Source: Siphonodentalium dalli
Taxonomy: Eukaryota > Mollusca > Scaphopoda > Gadilida > Siphonodentaliidae
Direction of reading: 5' to 3'
NCBI GenBank assembly: GCA_032622095.1
Contig: CP136068.1
Coordinates: 188,473,309-188,537,308 of the forward strand
DNA: 64,000 nt
The notes beneath the pieces are model-generated. The model was not told where the DNA came from. It searched no databases and saw only the letters and a list, made by a program, of their open reading frames with translations. A program made the translations under genes and the position numbers. This document shows positions 11,564 to 22,438 of this stretch, in pieces; positions within the stretch are counted from its first letter, which is position 1; each line of letters begins with the position of its first letter.

Positions 11564-13180
11564 CCGTAGTCCAAGTCTTCTTGTACTAAAACCAGCTAAG
11601 ATATTGGCTTGGCGAGATGCTGGTGTTTAGTCCAAGCCCGCCTGCATAGCATTCCTATGACAAGACTTACGCCCAGGATCTGTGGCGGGAATTGTGGTGT
11701 ATTTTACTCGATTTACCTAACAAATCAATACATGATGCTATATACATCGGAAAGAGTGACATCTTATGGTCATAATCAGGCTTGTCAACCGGTACCAGTA
11801 CCGTTACCGGTACCGGCGGTACTTGGCCGTTTCAACGGTACCGGTTCTGATACTCAATACTGACGGTTCTCGGTACTCGCCAAAAACAGTAAATAGATCA
11901 GTATAGATCGATTAAAATTTAAGGAACTTTGCTCTTATAAGTGTGCCGCAACTGCCGCTTGCATTATGGTATGCTACTATGTGTCAACGGATCAAGCACG
12001 CGGCGGCGGATGCCGAGTCTTGAAGCTGTTATCATTTTATTCAACAATGTATATATATGTCATTGACTCAATGTGTGTTACATTATAACTTACAACTGAG
12101 GATTGCAGCCTTGCAGGTACATAACATTTATTTCAGTTTAAATTGTCATTCACCATATATATATACCCATCTTTCCGATGTATGTATTTGAGCGCCTGAA
12201 GCCCTAAACATAAAAGTTCTAACACCTATCATGCTGCCTAAATTATGGCACATTTTAGGTGATTGTTGTGGGTGATAATCCAACTATTTCAGACTATACT
12301 AATGCATGTATGTCACACATTTATGTGTGGCTGCTGTGGCATACGTGCATTAGGATAGTCTGGAATAAACAATACAACAACAGTACCGGTACCGCGGTTC
12401 CAATGCAGTACCGGTACCGACTACCTTGGTACTGGCGGTACTTTGACAAGCCTGGTCATAATGGTGTATAATAATCTAACTTTCATGTTAAATTACGCAT
12501 AGAATATTCCGGTTGATTGTCACCGACATCCCTGTTTTTATATTTTGTTTACGTTTTAACTTAAAACCGAAGAGTTACGAAGAACCTCGGCATATTCCGG
12601 AGTTTGTTTTGGCCGAGACGAAACTAAATGGCAGCCCCCATATTATTCTAATGCTCGTTGTGTTTACACTGTTTTAAACTGTGAGATGGTTGTAATTCCC
12701 GTAATTTATTTAATGTATTACATTTATATCTTCAATATTTACGTTATCAATGTATTTATTTATTTATTGACACGTATAATTACGATTACAATGGAGAATT
12801 AATCGTGCGTGGTTGACCGAAAATCTACAGAATATTTTCACCGGAAAATGCCGAACGCAGTTCGCGAGGTCAACTGAGTTCGCATACTTTTAAAAATTTG
12901 TAAACATTGCGGCAAATGTCTCTTTTCACATTAAATTACCGCTTTCAATTCACAACTGATGTGGGTTTCAGACCAAATAGCATGTCTTCTGAGGAAAATA
13001 TCCGTTTATTGTCGCAATTGTGATATTTTATTTCATATAATTGTGGTTTTATTTGAGCGGGTCACTAACGCTTAAGTCGTGTTATAAGAAGCCTATGCAG
13101 GCGGGCTTGGACTAAACACCAGCATCTCGCCATACCAATATCTTAGCTGGTTTTAGTACAAGAAGACTTGGACTAAATTG
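11564..13180. mobile_element. Mutator-like non-autonomous element with about 95 bp terminal inverted repeats
   Basis: Left arm 11570-11660 and right arm 13090-13175 are inverse copies, sharing AAACCAGCTAAGATATTGG and GCGAGATGCTGGTGTTTAGT. AATTGCAGG flanks both sides, which would be the 9 bp duplication typical of Mutator elements. On the left, 5 extra bases separate it from the arm. A hAT element is nested inside. No transposase frame was seen. Confidence 0.65.
11777..12454. mobile_element. Non-autonomous hAT element nested in the Mutator-like element
   Basis: Ends are CAGGCTTGTCAA and its inverse, with a perfect 8 bp duplication GTCATAAT at 11769-11776 and 12455-12462. The inner ends are dense in GGTACCG repeats in both orientations. 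It has no coding capacity. Confidence 0.9.
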
Positions 13181-14162
13181 CAGGCTGCAGGTTGTGCCGA
13201 TGGATTCTAATTTGAAATCCATAATGGCTGCTGGCGGCCATGTTTTTTAATGAATTTCTGCAAAAATCGGTGGTTGCCATCTAGAGGTCACCACAAAGAT
13301 CCGTATGAAGTTTATTGATGATCGGGTGAGAGATGTGGCCAGTAGAATGTGCCAAATGGCTGCTGGCATCCATGTTTTTCATAAAAAATCATTCAAATTT
13401 GATAGCTCCCATCTAGAGGCGATTCTAAACATACATGTAAATTTTCAAAACAATTCAATATAACAATAAATGTGAGCAGCAGGGTGTGCCGATGGATTCA
13501 AATTTGAAATAAAAGATGGCTGCTGGCGGCCATGTTTTTTTAAACATTTTGGAAAAAATTGATGGCTCCCATTGAACGGCCATATGAAGTTTGGCTTTGA
13601 TGACGATTTCGTCTTGTCAATGGTGATGGTGATTTCGGCTTTTGACAACGCTAATTTCCAGGACTGATAATGTAATACGGACTGTCATTTTCCCGCCAAA
13701 AACGTACCTGCTTTTCACTGTTTAATTTTGTCGCGAACAGATGGTCTTTCAGGCAAGTTTTGCCCCCAATTAGGCGAAGGAAGTTAAGGGAGCTACCGGT
13801 ATAATTAATACATTATACTTTTTAAATTATACAGCAGTGTACACAGCCCACAAAAGACGGGGGGATTTCCGTAGTGACTTGTAAGGGTAGAGTTTGATTT
13901 ACGCCACGGTATTCACTGCGTAGCATGGCCGACCTAGTTGTCTTATTTATATCAAGAATGCGCGATCGCGCACATGGCCTACACATGCGTCAGGTGTGTA
14001 TGCGATTGGTGGTTAGTTCTGCTGTTTGTATTGGGAAAACCATAGCCATTAACTCAGACAGACAAGTTTATATGTACTTCGTGAAAATAAAAAAAAAATT
14101 GAGGCCGGCAAGAAAATCTCAGCCAGGCCGGGTACCGGAAACAGAGACGTTTATTTTTGGCC
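13181..14162. other. Intron, dispersed repeat modules
   Basis: AAGATGGCTGCTGGCGGCC modules recur at about 13220 and 13515 with similar flanks. Positions 14100-14160 share a CAAGAAAATCTCAGCCAG segment with 25930-25985. No exon was seen. Confidence 0.5.
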
Positions 14163-14935
14163 TTAGCTAATTTTGAGGGCTGGTGTAGTAATAAAATTCA
14201 TTATCGATATCGTCCTGGAAGGCTTCTAGGGTGTTTTTCACAGCTTTGATTTTGCCGTAGCTAATTTTGAGGGCTGGTGTAGTGATAAAATTCATTATTG
14301 ATATCGTCCTGGAAGGATTCTAGGGTGTTTTTCATAGCACTGATTTTGCCATAGCTAATTTTGAGGGCAGCTGTAGTGATAAAATTCATTATCGATATCG
14401 TCCTGGAAGGATTCTAGGGTGTTTTTAACATCATAGATTTTGCCGTAGCTAATTTTGAGGGCAGCTGTAGTGATAAAATTCATTATCGATATCGTCCTGG
14501 AAGGATTCTAGGGTGTTTTTCACAGCTTTGATTTTGCCGTAGCTAATTTTGAGGGCTGGTGTAGTGATAAAATTCATTATTGATATCGTCCTGGAAGGAT
14601 TCTAGGGTGTTTTTCACAGCTTTGATTTTGCCGTAGCTAATTTTCAGGGCTGGTGTAGTGATAAAATTCATTATCGATATCGTCCTGGAAGGATTCTAGG
14701 GTGTTTTTCACAGCTTTGATTTTACCGTAGCTAATTTTGAGGGCTGCTGTAGTGATAAAATTCATTATCGATATCGTCCTGGAGGGCTTCTCGGGTGTTT
14801 TTCACAGCATTGATTTTGCCGTAGCTAATTTTGAGGGCTGCTGTAGTGATAAAATTCATTATCGATATCGTCCTGGAGGGCTTCTCGGGTGTTTTTCACA
14901 GCATTGATTTTGCTGTAGCTAATTTTGAGTGCTGG
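14163..14935. repeat. 94 bp minisatellite, about eight copies
   Basis: The period is 94 bp, marked by TTGATATCGTCCTGGA and GGGTGTTTTT in each unit. It is in the intron downstream of exon 4 and grades into the shorter repeat that follows. Confidence 0.9.
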
Positions 14936-15534
14936 TGTAGTAATAAGAAGCTAATTTTGAAGCCAAAGGGCTGGTGTAGTGATAAGAAGCTAATTTTGTA
15001 GCCAGAGGGCTGGTGTAGTGATAAGAAGCTAATTTTGAGGCTGGTGTAGTGATAAGAAGCTAATTTTGAGGCTGGTGTAGTGATAAGAAGCTAATTTTGA
15101 GGGCTGGTGTAGTAATAAGAAGCTAATTTTGTAGCCAGAGGGCTGGTGTAGTGATAAGCTAATTTTGTAGCCAGAGGGCTGGTGTAGTGATAAGAAGCTA
15201 ATTTTGAAGCCAGAGGGCTGGTGTAGTGATAAGAAGCTAATTTTGTAGCCAGAGGGCTGGTGTAGTGATAAGAAGTTAATTTTGAGGGCTGGTGTAGTGA
15301 TAAGAAGCTAATTTTGAGGCTGGTGTAGTGATAAGAAGCTAATTTTGAGGCTGGTGTAGTGATAAGAAGTTAATTTTGAGGGCTGGTGTAGTGATAAGAA
15401 GTTAATTTTGAGGGCTGGTGTAGTGATAAGAAGTTAATTTTGAGGGTTGGTGTAGTGATAAGAAGCTAATTTTGAGGGCTGGTGTAGTGATAAGAAGCTA
15501 ATTTTGAGGGCTGGTGTAGTGATAAAACTCATTT
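14936..15534. repeat. Minisatellite of 28-41 bp units
   Basis: The unit is built on GGGCTGGTGTAGTGATAAGA plus AGCTAATTTTG, with an optional AGCCAGA insert. About 17 copies reach to within 12 nt of the exon 4 donor. Confidence 0.9.
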
Positions 15535-15540
15535 CATTAC

Positions 15541-15582
15541 CTTCAGCAGCTGAATCATCTTCCACTGAAGAACTCTGATTGA
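15541..15582 (-). CDS. Exon 4, a 42 nt small exon
   Basis: The acceptor is TTAATTTCAG before 15582 and the donor is GCTGAAG/GTAATG at 15541. It enters and leaves in phase 1, so skipping it keeps the frame (14 codons). It encodes NQSSSVEDDSAAE, an acidic Ser-rich stretch similar in style to the start of exon 5. The intron next to its donor is filled with minisatellite from 12 nt onward. Because the exon is small, the call rests on splice sites and phase alone. Confidence 0.6.
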
Positions 15583-16252
15583 CTGAAATTAATAAGACAA
15601 CAAATATAAGTTTAATATCAAAAGATTTATTATTGTTAACATATTCACTGCTATTGAGTCCGTAACTACATGTACATGTATTATAGAGGGAAAAGTGCAC
15701 ATCGTGTGTTACATGTATATCACTATCGGATACACATTTAGGTTTGTACGGTTCATGATTGCGGCGCCCAGTGGTCAGGATAAATGGTACATGTAGGTGA
15801 AAAATATTGTCTTCAAGCATCAATTAACGACATCTTTAGGAGATTCACCTTAGAACAGTTACTGGGTTTGTTGAAATGGGTATACCCAACCCTACATAAC
15901 ATACCTTTCATATAAAATGTTGCATTTGGCATGTCAAGTCGTATTAAAATTTTCTAGAGGAGGGGAAATGTTTGATTTTTCATAATTTTTTGGCCCTGGG
16001 CTAATGAATCTGCAAATTTATGTATTGTCATGGGTAGATTAGGTTACCACACATTTTCGGAATGCAAAACCAGCGATATTTATATTGTCAAACTCCGAAA
16101 AATGACACGATAATATACACCTTATCGTTAGAAAGTGTGTCGCGATACATTGAGTTCACAATGAATCGTTACAGTCCTTGTACAAATCATCAGTAAAAGA
16201 CTTATAACATGGTATACAAATCACCATATGATCGACTGGTACATGTACTTAC
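15583..16252. other. Intron between exons 4 and 3, nothing recognised
   Basis: The sequence is AT-rich with no repeat family that I could match elsewhere in the window. Confidence 0.4.
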
Positions 16253-17130
16253 ATGTTTTTTTACCAAAGGATATACTCTGCATACGATTACAGAGCACGG
16301 ATTGCTGATTGGTTAATTCATCACTGTGTGTTGAATCAGTATCTGTGCATCTTGCTGCATCGGAAGTTTCATCTGAAGAATTTATCAAGTCAACTGAACC
16401 ATCAATTTTCTTATCCAATACTTTTGCCGTGTAGTAGTTATGCAACATGACATATTCACCCGAACCACGTTTTGCAACATTTTGAGTTCTCTCCCTTTGA
16501 TTCCCGCTGTCCATCTCTTCAAGAAATGTCGTATTGCCGACCTCATCGTATATCTCAGGTGGGAAATCGTGAGCCTCACTCCGACTTAATTCCAAGCATC
16601 TGCGTGATTTATTATAAGATTCAAAGGCACTATTTCGGTTCATGTGTATCTCACTTTTGATTGGCTTAAAACAATTACTCTGATTTCGCACATCATTGTC
16701 TGGATAAACTGCACTTGGACTAACGAGCTGATGAGGACTGTCGAATAGAAAAGCAGACGTTGATGGAGAATTAGCATCTGCTAGCGAACAGTCTAAAGAA
16801 TTCCGGGACTGCTGACCAAAAGGCTTTGGTTTCGGGGAATTGAAACTCTGCGATCTGGTCGGGGTTGTACGAACTGATGTTTTGTGGAGGTCTGAAGTTG
16901 AACGTGTCATCTTAGAAGTCCGTGTACACACACGATTTCCATTTATATACACATCATGTGACTCGCTGACAACACTTGAAGTCACTATTTTTGCATGCGT
17001 CCGAAGTAACTGCTTTTCAGTTTTTGAAAGACGTTTCGATATATCCAAGGTCACTTCAGAAACAGATTTCTCATGAGGTAAGGTACACATACTGTAGTTA
17101 CTCTTCATAGTGTCGTAATCTCGCGTCGAC
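16253..17130 (-). CDS. Exon 3 of the large unidentified gene
   Basis: This exon has acceptor CATCTTAATTACAG before 17130. Two donors are possible. One is ACAT/GTAAGT, ending the exon at 16253. The other is TTTG/GTAAAA, ending it at 16265. They differ by 12 nt and keep the same phase, so four codons may be optional. The exon encodes about residues 142-434 of the assembled frame. It is Ser/Thr-rich with basic patches and two tyrosine motifs, EIYDEV near residue 336 and GEYVML near residue 368. These resemble SH2-binding sites, which is inference only. The AG/G split codon joins exon 2, and the phase 1 end joins exon 4. A piggyBac-like MITE ends 17 nt upstream of the acceptor. Confidence 0.75.
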
Positions 17131-17147
17131 CTGTAATTAAGATGGAC

Positions 17148-17546
17148 TTAACCCTTTACCCAACAGAAGGGCCCTGTGCCAATGCATTCTCTTATATATG
17201 CGAGTCGACCATAGGTCGCCTCGCATATATAAGAGAATGCATTGGCTTAACACATTAAAAATTATAAAATTGTTAAAGAATGTAAGAAAAAATGGTAAAA
17301 AGTGTTAAAAAAAGATTTTTTTTAGGCCAATGCATTCTCTTATATATGCGAGGCGACCTATGGTCGACTCGCATATATAAGAGAATGCATTGGCACAGGG
17401 CTAACTGTAACTATCACAATGTGGTCAAGGAGCCGGTTCCAATGATATCCATATTTGTATGGTTCTATTGAGACAGACCGAAGATATTTTAGGCTGTTGA
17501 AGCTTTATTTGGCCGGTTCTGGCCGGTTTGTTGGGTAAAGGGTTAA
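17148..17546. mobile_element. piggyBac-like MITE, copy C, beside the exon 3 acceptor
   Basis: The TTAACCCTTTACCCAACA ends are intact. Palindromes are at 17178-17246 and 17326-17394. The terminal TTAA sits 17 nt upstream of the exon 3 acceptor AG, so the usual branch-point zone lies inside the element. Confidence 0.9.
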
Positions 17547-17599
17547 TGAAGACAAATGAAGATAAAACGATTACAAATAACAAAATTAGGTTAAATAGG

Positions 17600-17989
17600 C
17601 TTTTCACCAGACTTGAGAATACGGTTCCTGTCATTTGCAGAATGAGATCCCCAGAGGGTGAATTTAGTGATGCTATCCTGCATAGTGGCATTAGTGGGCT
17701 AGCATCACTAAATTCGCCCTCTGGGGACCTCATTCTGTTTAGGCCTCATCTTCTCTGGAAAGTTTCTTTATCATAAAATTTCTATAGAAACTTCTTCACA
17801 TAGATTCTATTTATTATTTAGTTTAGTTTCTCTATAGCCCCAAATTGGCAGACAACACATTGCATAATCGAGGTTCCCAATGGGTGTACATCACAATATT
17901 CACCATTTAGGAACTTCAACTGAGTCTAGGTGTCTAGCAGAGGAGACCATGCAGAATGAGGTCCAAAGAGGGTGAATTTAGTGATTCTA
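17600..17989. mobile_element. hAT-related dispersed element, copy 2 (fragment)
   Basis: It contains the GAGATCCCCAGAGG palindrome at 17637-17738 and the segment 17780-17965 shared with 6950-7130. It runs into the duplicated exon 2 tail. Confidence 0.55.
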
Positions 17990-18069
17990 CCCTTACCTGT
18001 GATCTAATGTTCTTGTTGACATATTTAAGTTGCTAATTTTCTCCTTATTATTGTCATCAAACAGTTCTA
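17990..18069 (-). repeat. 80 bp tandem duplication of exon 2 tail plus splice donor
   Basis: The segment repeats 18070-18149 with an offset of exactly 80 bp. It includes the exon tail (translated as LFDDNNKEKISNLNMSTRTL here, against LFDDKENKSNLNLSTRSL in the exon) and a second donor, GATCACAG/GTAAGG. The two copies have diverged at several positions. Reading through the first donor gives AGG TAA, a stop, so using the second donor would truncate the protein. Confidence 0.8.
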
Positions 18070-18076
18070 CGCTTAC

Positions 18077-18364
18077 CTGTGATCCAATGACCTTGTCGAC
18101 AGATTTAAGTTGCTCTTATTCTCCTTGTCGTCAAACAGTTCTTGTAAGTTCTCCATCGTGTGGTTAAACAGCTTTTTCCTGTTACTCCACGTATTAAACT
18201 TCCGATGCAATTTGGATTTAATTTTCTTCCCAGAGGTATTTTTATCCCCTAGATTCTCCGCCCAGCGAGAGTTACTGCCATTTTTGTCTGTTATGTCTTC
18301 ATCTAGCTCCGCCCATTCAGCTTCTGTACCAATTGTAATGTTTTTGTTGCCGGGATCATTATAC
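18077..18364 (-). CDS. Exon 2 of the large unidentified gene
   Basis: This is a 288 nt exon with acceptor TTGATTTTTAG before 18364 and donor GATCACAG/GTAAGC at 18077. It enters in phase 2 and leaves in phase 2, matching both neighbours. It encodes about residues 46-142, with an acidic stretch (TEAEWAELDEDITDKNG) followed by a basic one (KKIKSKLHRKFNTWSNRKK). No known domain is recognised. The last roughly 75 nt plus the donor are duplicated immediately downstream at 17990-18069. Confidence 0.75.
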
Positions 18365-18478
18365 CTAAAAATCAATAAGAAGAAAAGATTAAAGTGACAC
18401 GCACAATTCAAGCTTGAAATTGGTACATAGTAATTTCACATAGCGCCATGATTCCAGTCTATTATTATATGTAAGGAA

Positions 18479-18714
18479 CAAGCCTTGAAATAGGGTGCCT
18501 GTCATTTGCAGAATGAGGTCCCCAGAGGGTGAATTTAGTGATGCTACCCCGCATAGCGGGCTAGCATCACCAAATTCGCCCTCTGGGGACCTCATTCTGC
18601 TTACACCTCAGCAGAATGCGGTTCCCAGAGGGTGAATTTGGTGATGCTAGCCCGCTAAATTCACCCTCTTGGGACCTCATTCTGCAAATGACAGACACCC
18701 TATTTCAAGGCTTG
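18479..18714. mobile_element. Non-autonomous hAT element with perfect 8 bp duplication
   Basis: The ends are CAAGCCTTGAAATAGGG and its inverse. The duplication GTAAGGAA is at 18471-18478 and 18715-18722. Inside are two back-to-back GAGGTCCCCAGAGG palindromes (18508-18600 and 18611-18685). Confidence 0.9.
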
Positions 18715-18722
18715 GTAAGGAA

Positions 18723-19638
18723 CAAAGACAAGAGCAGCATGGCAAAATATGATGTGGTAATTCCAGCAAAGGGCCACAACTCTGATCAAAATTGGTGGAA
18801 ACCAAATTCGAAATCGACCTAGTAAACTAACATACCAAATTTCATTCCATTCAGCTCAGACTTACCAAAGTTATCATCCGGAAACAAAAAAAAGCGAAAG
18901 GACCAAGAACATACCGGTAATACGTCCCTTTTTTTATAATGGGCATATAAAAAAGAGGTGTGCGTCTTCCGTTTCAAAGCTGCAACACAGATAGAACATG
19001 CATGCCATGAATCTCCACTCTGAATATATCTGCAGAGATCATATTCCATCCATTCAAAATATCGAAGGCCTGCAGGTTTCAAAATTATGTCACAATTTAT
19101 GTGTAACCTATTTTTCTTTCACCTTGTTTGTGCTTAGGTAACCCATACCATAGGTTAGAAGGAGACTTACATGAACTGTTATAATCACTAATATGCAGTC
19201 CTTCACATGAGGAAAACAAAGCAAGAGCATTTATATGTTCCCACAATTCAGAAGACGGGTGTAATATTGCACCCATAATATAATAAGTTGGGTTTTTCTC
19301 AAACAAAATGTCATTGTGGGATAGACCTATATCCAGTTATACTTTAATATGCTCACAATTGAACTATGACTATGTGACAGGAAAGGATCTAAAGAAATCT
19401 TTAAATAGATCAATATTGAATCAACGATTAAAGTCACATTAAGCATTTTGACAAGAGGGACGAGTGCAATTTTAGCACCCGTAAACTGAAACTTACGAGT
19501 GCATACAGGTGCGAGAGCATTCGCTCCCGTCTCCTGGGAAGGACTACTACAATTGGTATTATTAACTACAGATGGGCAACTCATTGAACTACTGTAATAA
19601 ATTTTAAGGTCTCATTTTGGGACTTGATTGAGCTCAAA
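18723..19638. other. Intron with one dispersed repeat copy (19199-19545)
   Basis: Positions 19199-19545 match 6543-6890. The rest has no recognised feature. Confidence 0.5.
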
Positions 19639-20038
19639 TTAACCCTTTACCCAACAAACCGGCCAAAACCGGCCAAATAAAGCTTCAACAGCCTAAAATA
19701 TCTTCGGTCTGTCTCAATAGAACCATACAAATATGGGTATCATTGGAACCGGCTCATTGACCACATTGTGATGGTTACAGTTATACCCTGTGCCAATGCA
19801 TTCTCTTATATATGCGAGTCGACCATAGGTCGCCTCGCATATATAAGAGAATGCATTGGCCTAAAAAAAATCTTTTTTAAACACTTTTTACCATTTTTTC
19901 TTACATTCTTTAACAATTTTATAATATTTAATGTGTTAAGCCAATGCATTCTCTTATATATGCGAGGCGACCTATGGTCGACTCGCATATATAAGAGAAT
20001 GCATTGGCACAGGGCCCTTCTGTTGGGTAAAGGGTTAA
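19639..20038. mobile_element. piggyBac-like MITE, copy D (inverse orientation)
   Basis: The ends are intact. Palindromes are at 19792-19860 and 19940-20008. It is nearly identical to copies A and C when reversed. Confidence 0.9.
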
Positions 20039-20265
20039 GGTGAGAATAAGTTATCTCGAGACCTGCATTTATAAAACTTTGGCACAACCTGTTTTTCGTT
20101 TGCGGCATTTTCATTTTAGATACCCTCCAGGTCAAATTTGCAAGCTGCGTCGTAACTTTTTGATGTTCTGACCTGTTCTGATTGGGAACTTTATAACATT
20201 GAACAAATAACAGAATATTTTGTTAATACTCTATCCTCAATAATCAATTTCACAGTAAAGGTGTT

Positions 20266-20715
20266 CAAGCCTGCAAATAGCGTGTCTGTCATTTGCAGAA
20301 TGAGGTCCCCAGAGGGTGAAATTAGTGACGCTATCCTGCATAGCGGGCTAGCATCACTAAATTCACGCTCTGGGGACCTCATTCTGCTAAGGCCCTCAAC
20401 TACTATGGGAGACCTAGGATCAGTTTGAAGTTCCCCAGTTGAAGTTGGTGATGTTCACCCATTGGGCACCTCAATTATGAATTTTATCTCTGCAAATTAG
20501 GGGATATAGAAACTTCCTAGAAGGGAAATGTACATGTAACTAAAAACAATGTTAATTTGATACTATAGATACTTCCCAGAAGATGAGGCCTAAGCAGAAT
20601 GAGGTCTCCAGAGGGTGAATTTGGTGATGCTATCCCGCTGTGCGGGATAGCATCACTAAATTCACCCTCTGAGGACCTCATTCTGCAAATGACAGACACG
20701 CTATTTGCAGGCTTG
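20266..20715. mobile_element. hAT-like element, larger relative of 18479-18714
   Basis: The ends CAAGCCTGCAAATAGCGTGT match their inverse exactly over about 45 bp. Palindromes are at 20295-20387 and 20594-20696. No matching 8 bp duplication was found, so one flank may have changed. Confidence 0.7.
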
Positions 20716-20812
20716 TGCAAGTTATTATCAGAATAAACATTGAAATTGATTACCTGGGAGAAATTCCATGATTGTAAGTTCTTCAAATCAAAATTGGCTC
20801 AACAAAGTCACA

Positions 20813-21425
20813 TAAATCATGCAATCTCGAGCTGGGACCTTCTCCTACATTATTACCGGTACATGACTTCATCCATAAATTTGTTTTAAATTATTCAAGG
20901 GTTGCTAGGAATGTCGCTAGACCGAGGGTAGGTTCTAAACCACTGGATGCATACAAGCGATGATATTTCCTGGATACATACCGTGGAGTAGGCTACAAGA
21001 GCCCTAATAGTGTGTCTACTAAATGTAAAGAAGATAATTGGTAACATCAGGTTACAGTCTATGTACTCCCATTTGTGGAAGTGTTTTTGATGTGATTTTA
21101 ACAATATTTACTATATAGACCTCTTGCAAAGCACTCCATCATAGTTATTAGTTATCACATGGCATTCACAGCCTTTATGTGAGTAGCATTTCTAATTTTA
21201 TACTTCGCCGCTAAGCTACCAATTATCTTCTTTACATTTAGTTGACACACTATTAGGGCTCTTGTAGCCTACTCCACGGTATGTATCCAGGAAATATCAT
21301 CGCTTGTATGCATCCAGTGGTTTAGAACCTACCCTCAATCTAGCGACATTCCTAGCAACTCTTGAATAATTTCACAAAAATAAATCATGCAATCTCGAAC
21401 TGGGCCCTTCTCTATTACATTATTA
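20813..21425. repeat. Long inverted repeat flanked by a direct repeat
   Basis: Arms of about 154 bp lie at 20889-21042 and 21218-21373 with a spacer of about 175 bp. A 44 bp direct repeat containing AAATCATGCAATCTCGA lies outside both arms (20814 and 21382). Confidence 0.8.
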
Positions 21426-21499
21426 CATGTAAAACAGGTAAATTACAAACCAAACATACATGTATCAACATAAGAATACAAAATATATAAACCCAAATA

Positions 21500-22079
21500 C
21501 AGGGTTCGCGCTGCCACTTGCCAATGGCAAAAATAATTCACATTTGGCAAAAAATATTTTCATTTGGCAAAAATTTTGGCAAGTCACTTTTAAAACCTCA
21601 ATCAATTTGAAAAATACTGGTCAATCAATACCATTAATTTCATGAAACTCTTACAACATAATTATATTATGGTGTTTTATAACGTTTAGGGAAAGTTAAC
21701 ACCTCTATTAAGACGCAATTAATCTGATAGCATTAGTACCGGTGGTTGGAGGGATTTAGTGCGGTTGTGGTGTTTGCATAGCTAATCCTCCTGTGATTCT
21801 GTTGGAGAAACCCTTCTACCATTGTATTGTTCGGTGATTGGCTTATTGTGGTATGATAAACCTCAATAGAGATGCGAGTATAATTAATTATTAACTAACT
21901 GCTTTTCTATCGATATCAAAAGTGGTTCAAACCGCGAGTGTTGAAACATAAGACTTAAGGTTGCAGAAAATTATACTATCGTGGATAGCATTTGGCAATT
22001 GCTAAAATAATTTTGCAAAAAATATTTTCATTTGGCAAATTATTTGGCAAAAGTAAATTTCGGTCCAGCGCGGACCCTG
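21500..22079. mobile_element. Non-autonomous hAT element, 580 bp
   Basis: The ends are CAGGGTTCGCGCTG and the inverse of CAGGGTCCGCGCTG. There is a perfect 8 bp duplication CCCAAATA at 21492-21499 and 22080-22087. The subterminal regions hold repeated TTTGGCAA words in both orientations, as expected for transposase-binding sites. Confidence 0.9.
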
Positions 22080-22438
22080 CCCAAATATCTCCAAATTGTT
22101 TAAGATTAAAATAAAATTCTCTACTTTATATCCTCTTAATAGCGTCACTGAGGATAGTCCGCATGTGTCTGACCAAACCATGTACATACTTATACTATTA
22201 GGCTTGACATATAGGCCCTATGGGCCGGGTGCTATTGTAAATGAAATTTATATATATTGATGATTTATGTATTGCACATGTCACGTAAATATAAATGATT
22301 ATCTCTCTCTTTCTCTCTCTACATGACTGGAGCTTCATCAATAAAATTTTGCGACAATCAAAATATGATAATTCTACACCGAATTGCTGCTTTTATGATA
22401 ACCAAACTGAGAATCATGATTCGGATTCTCATCAGATT

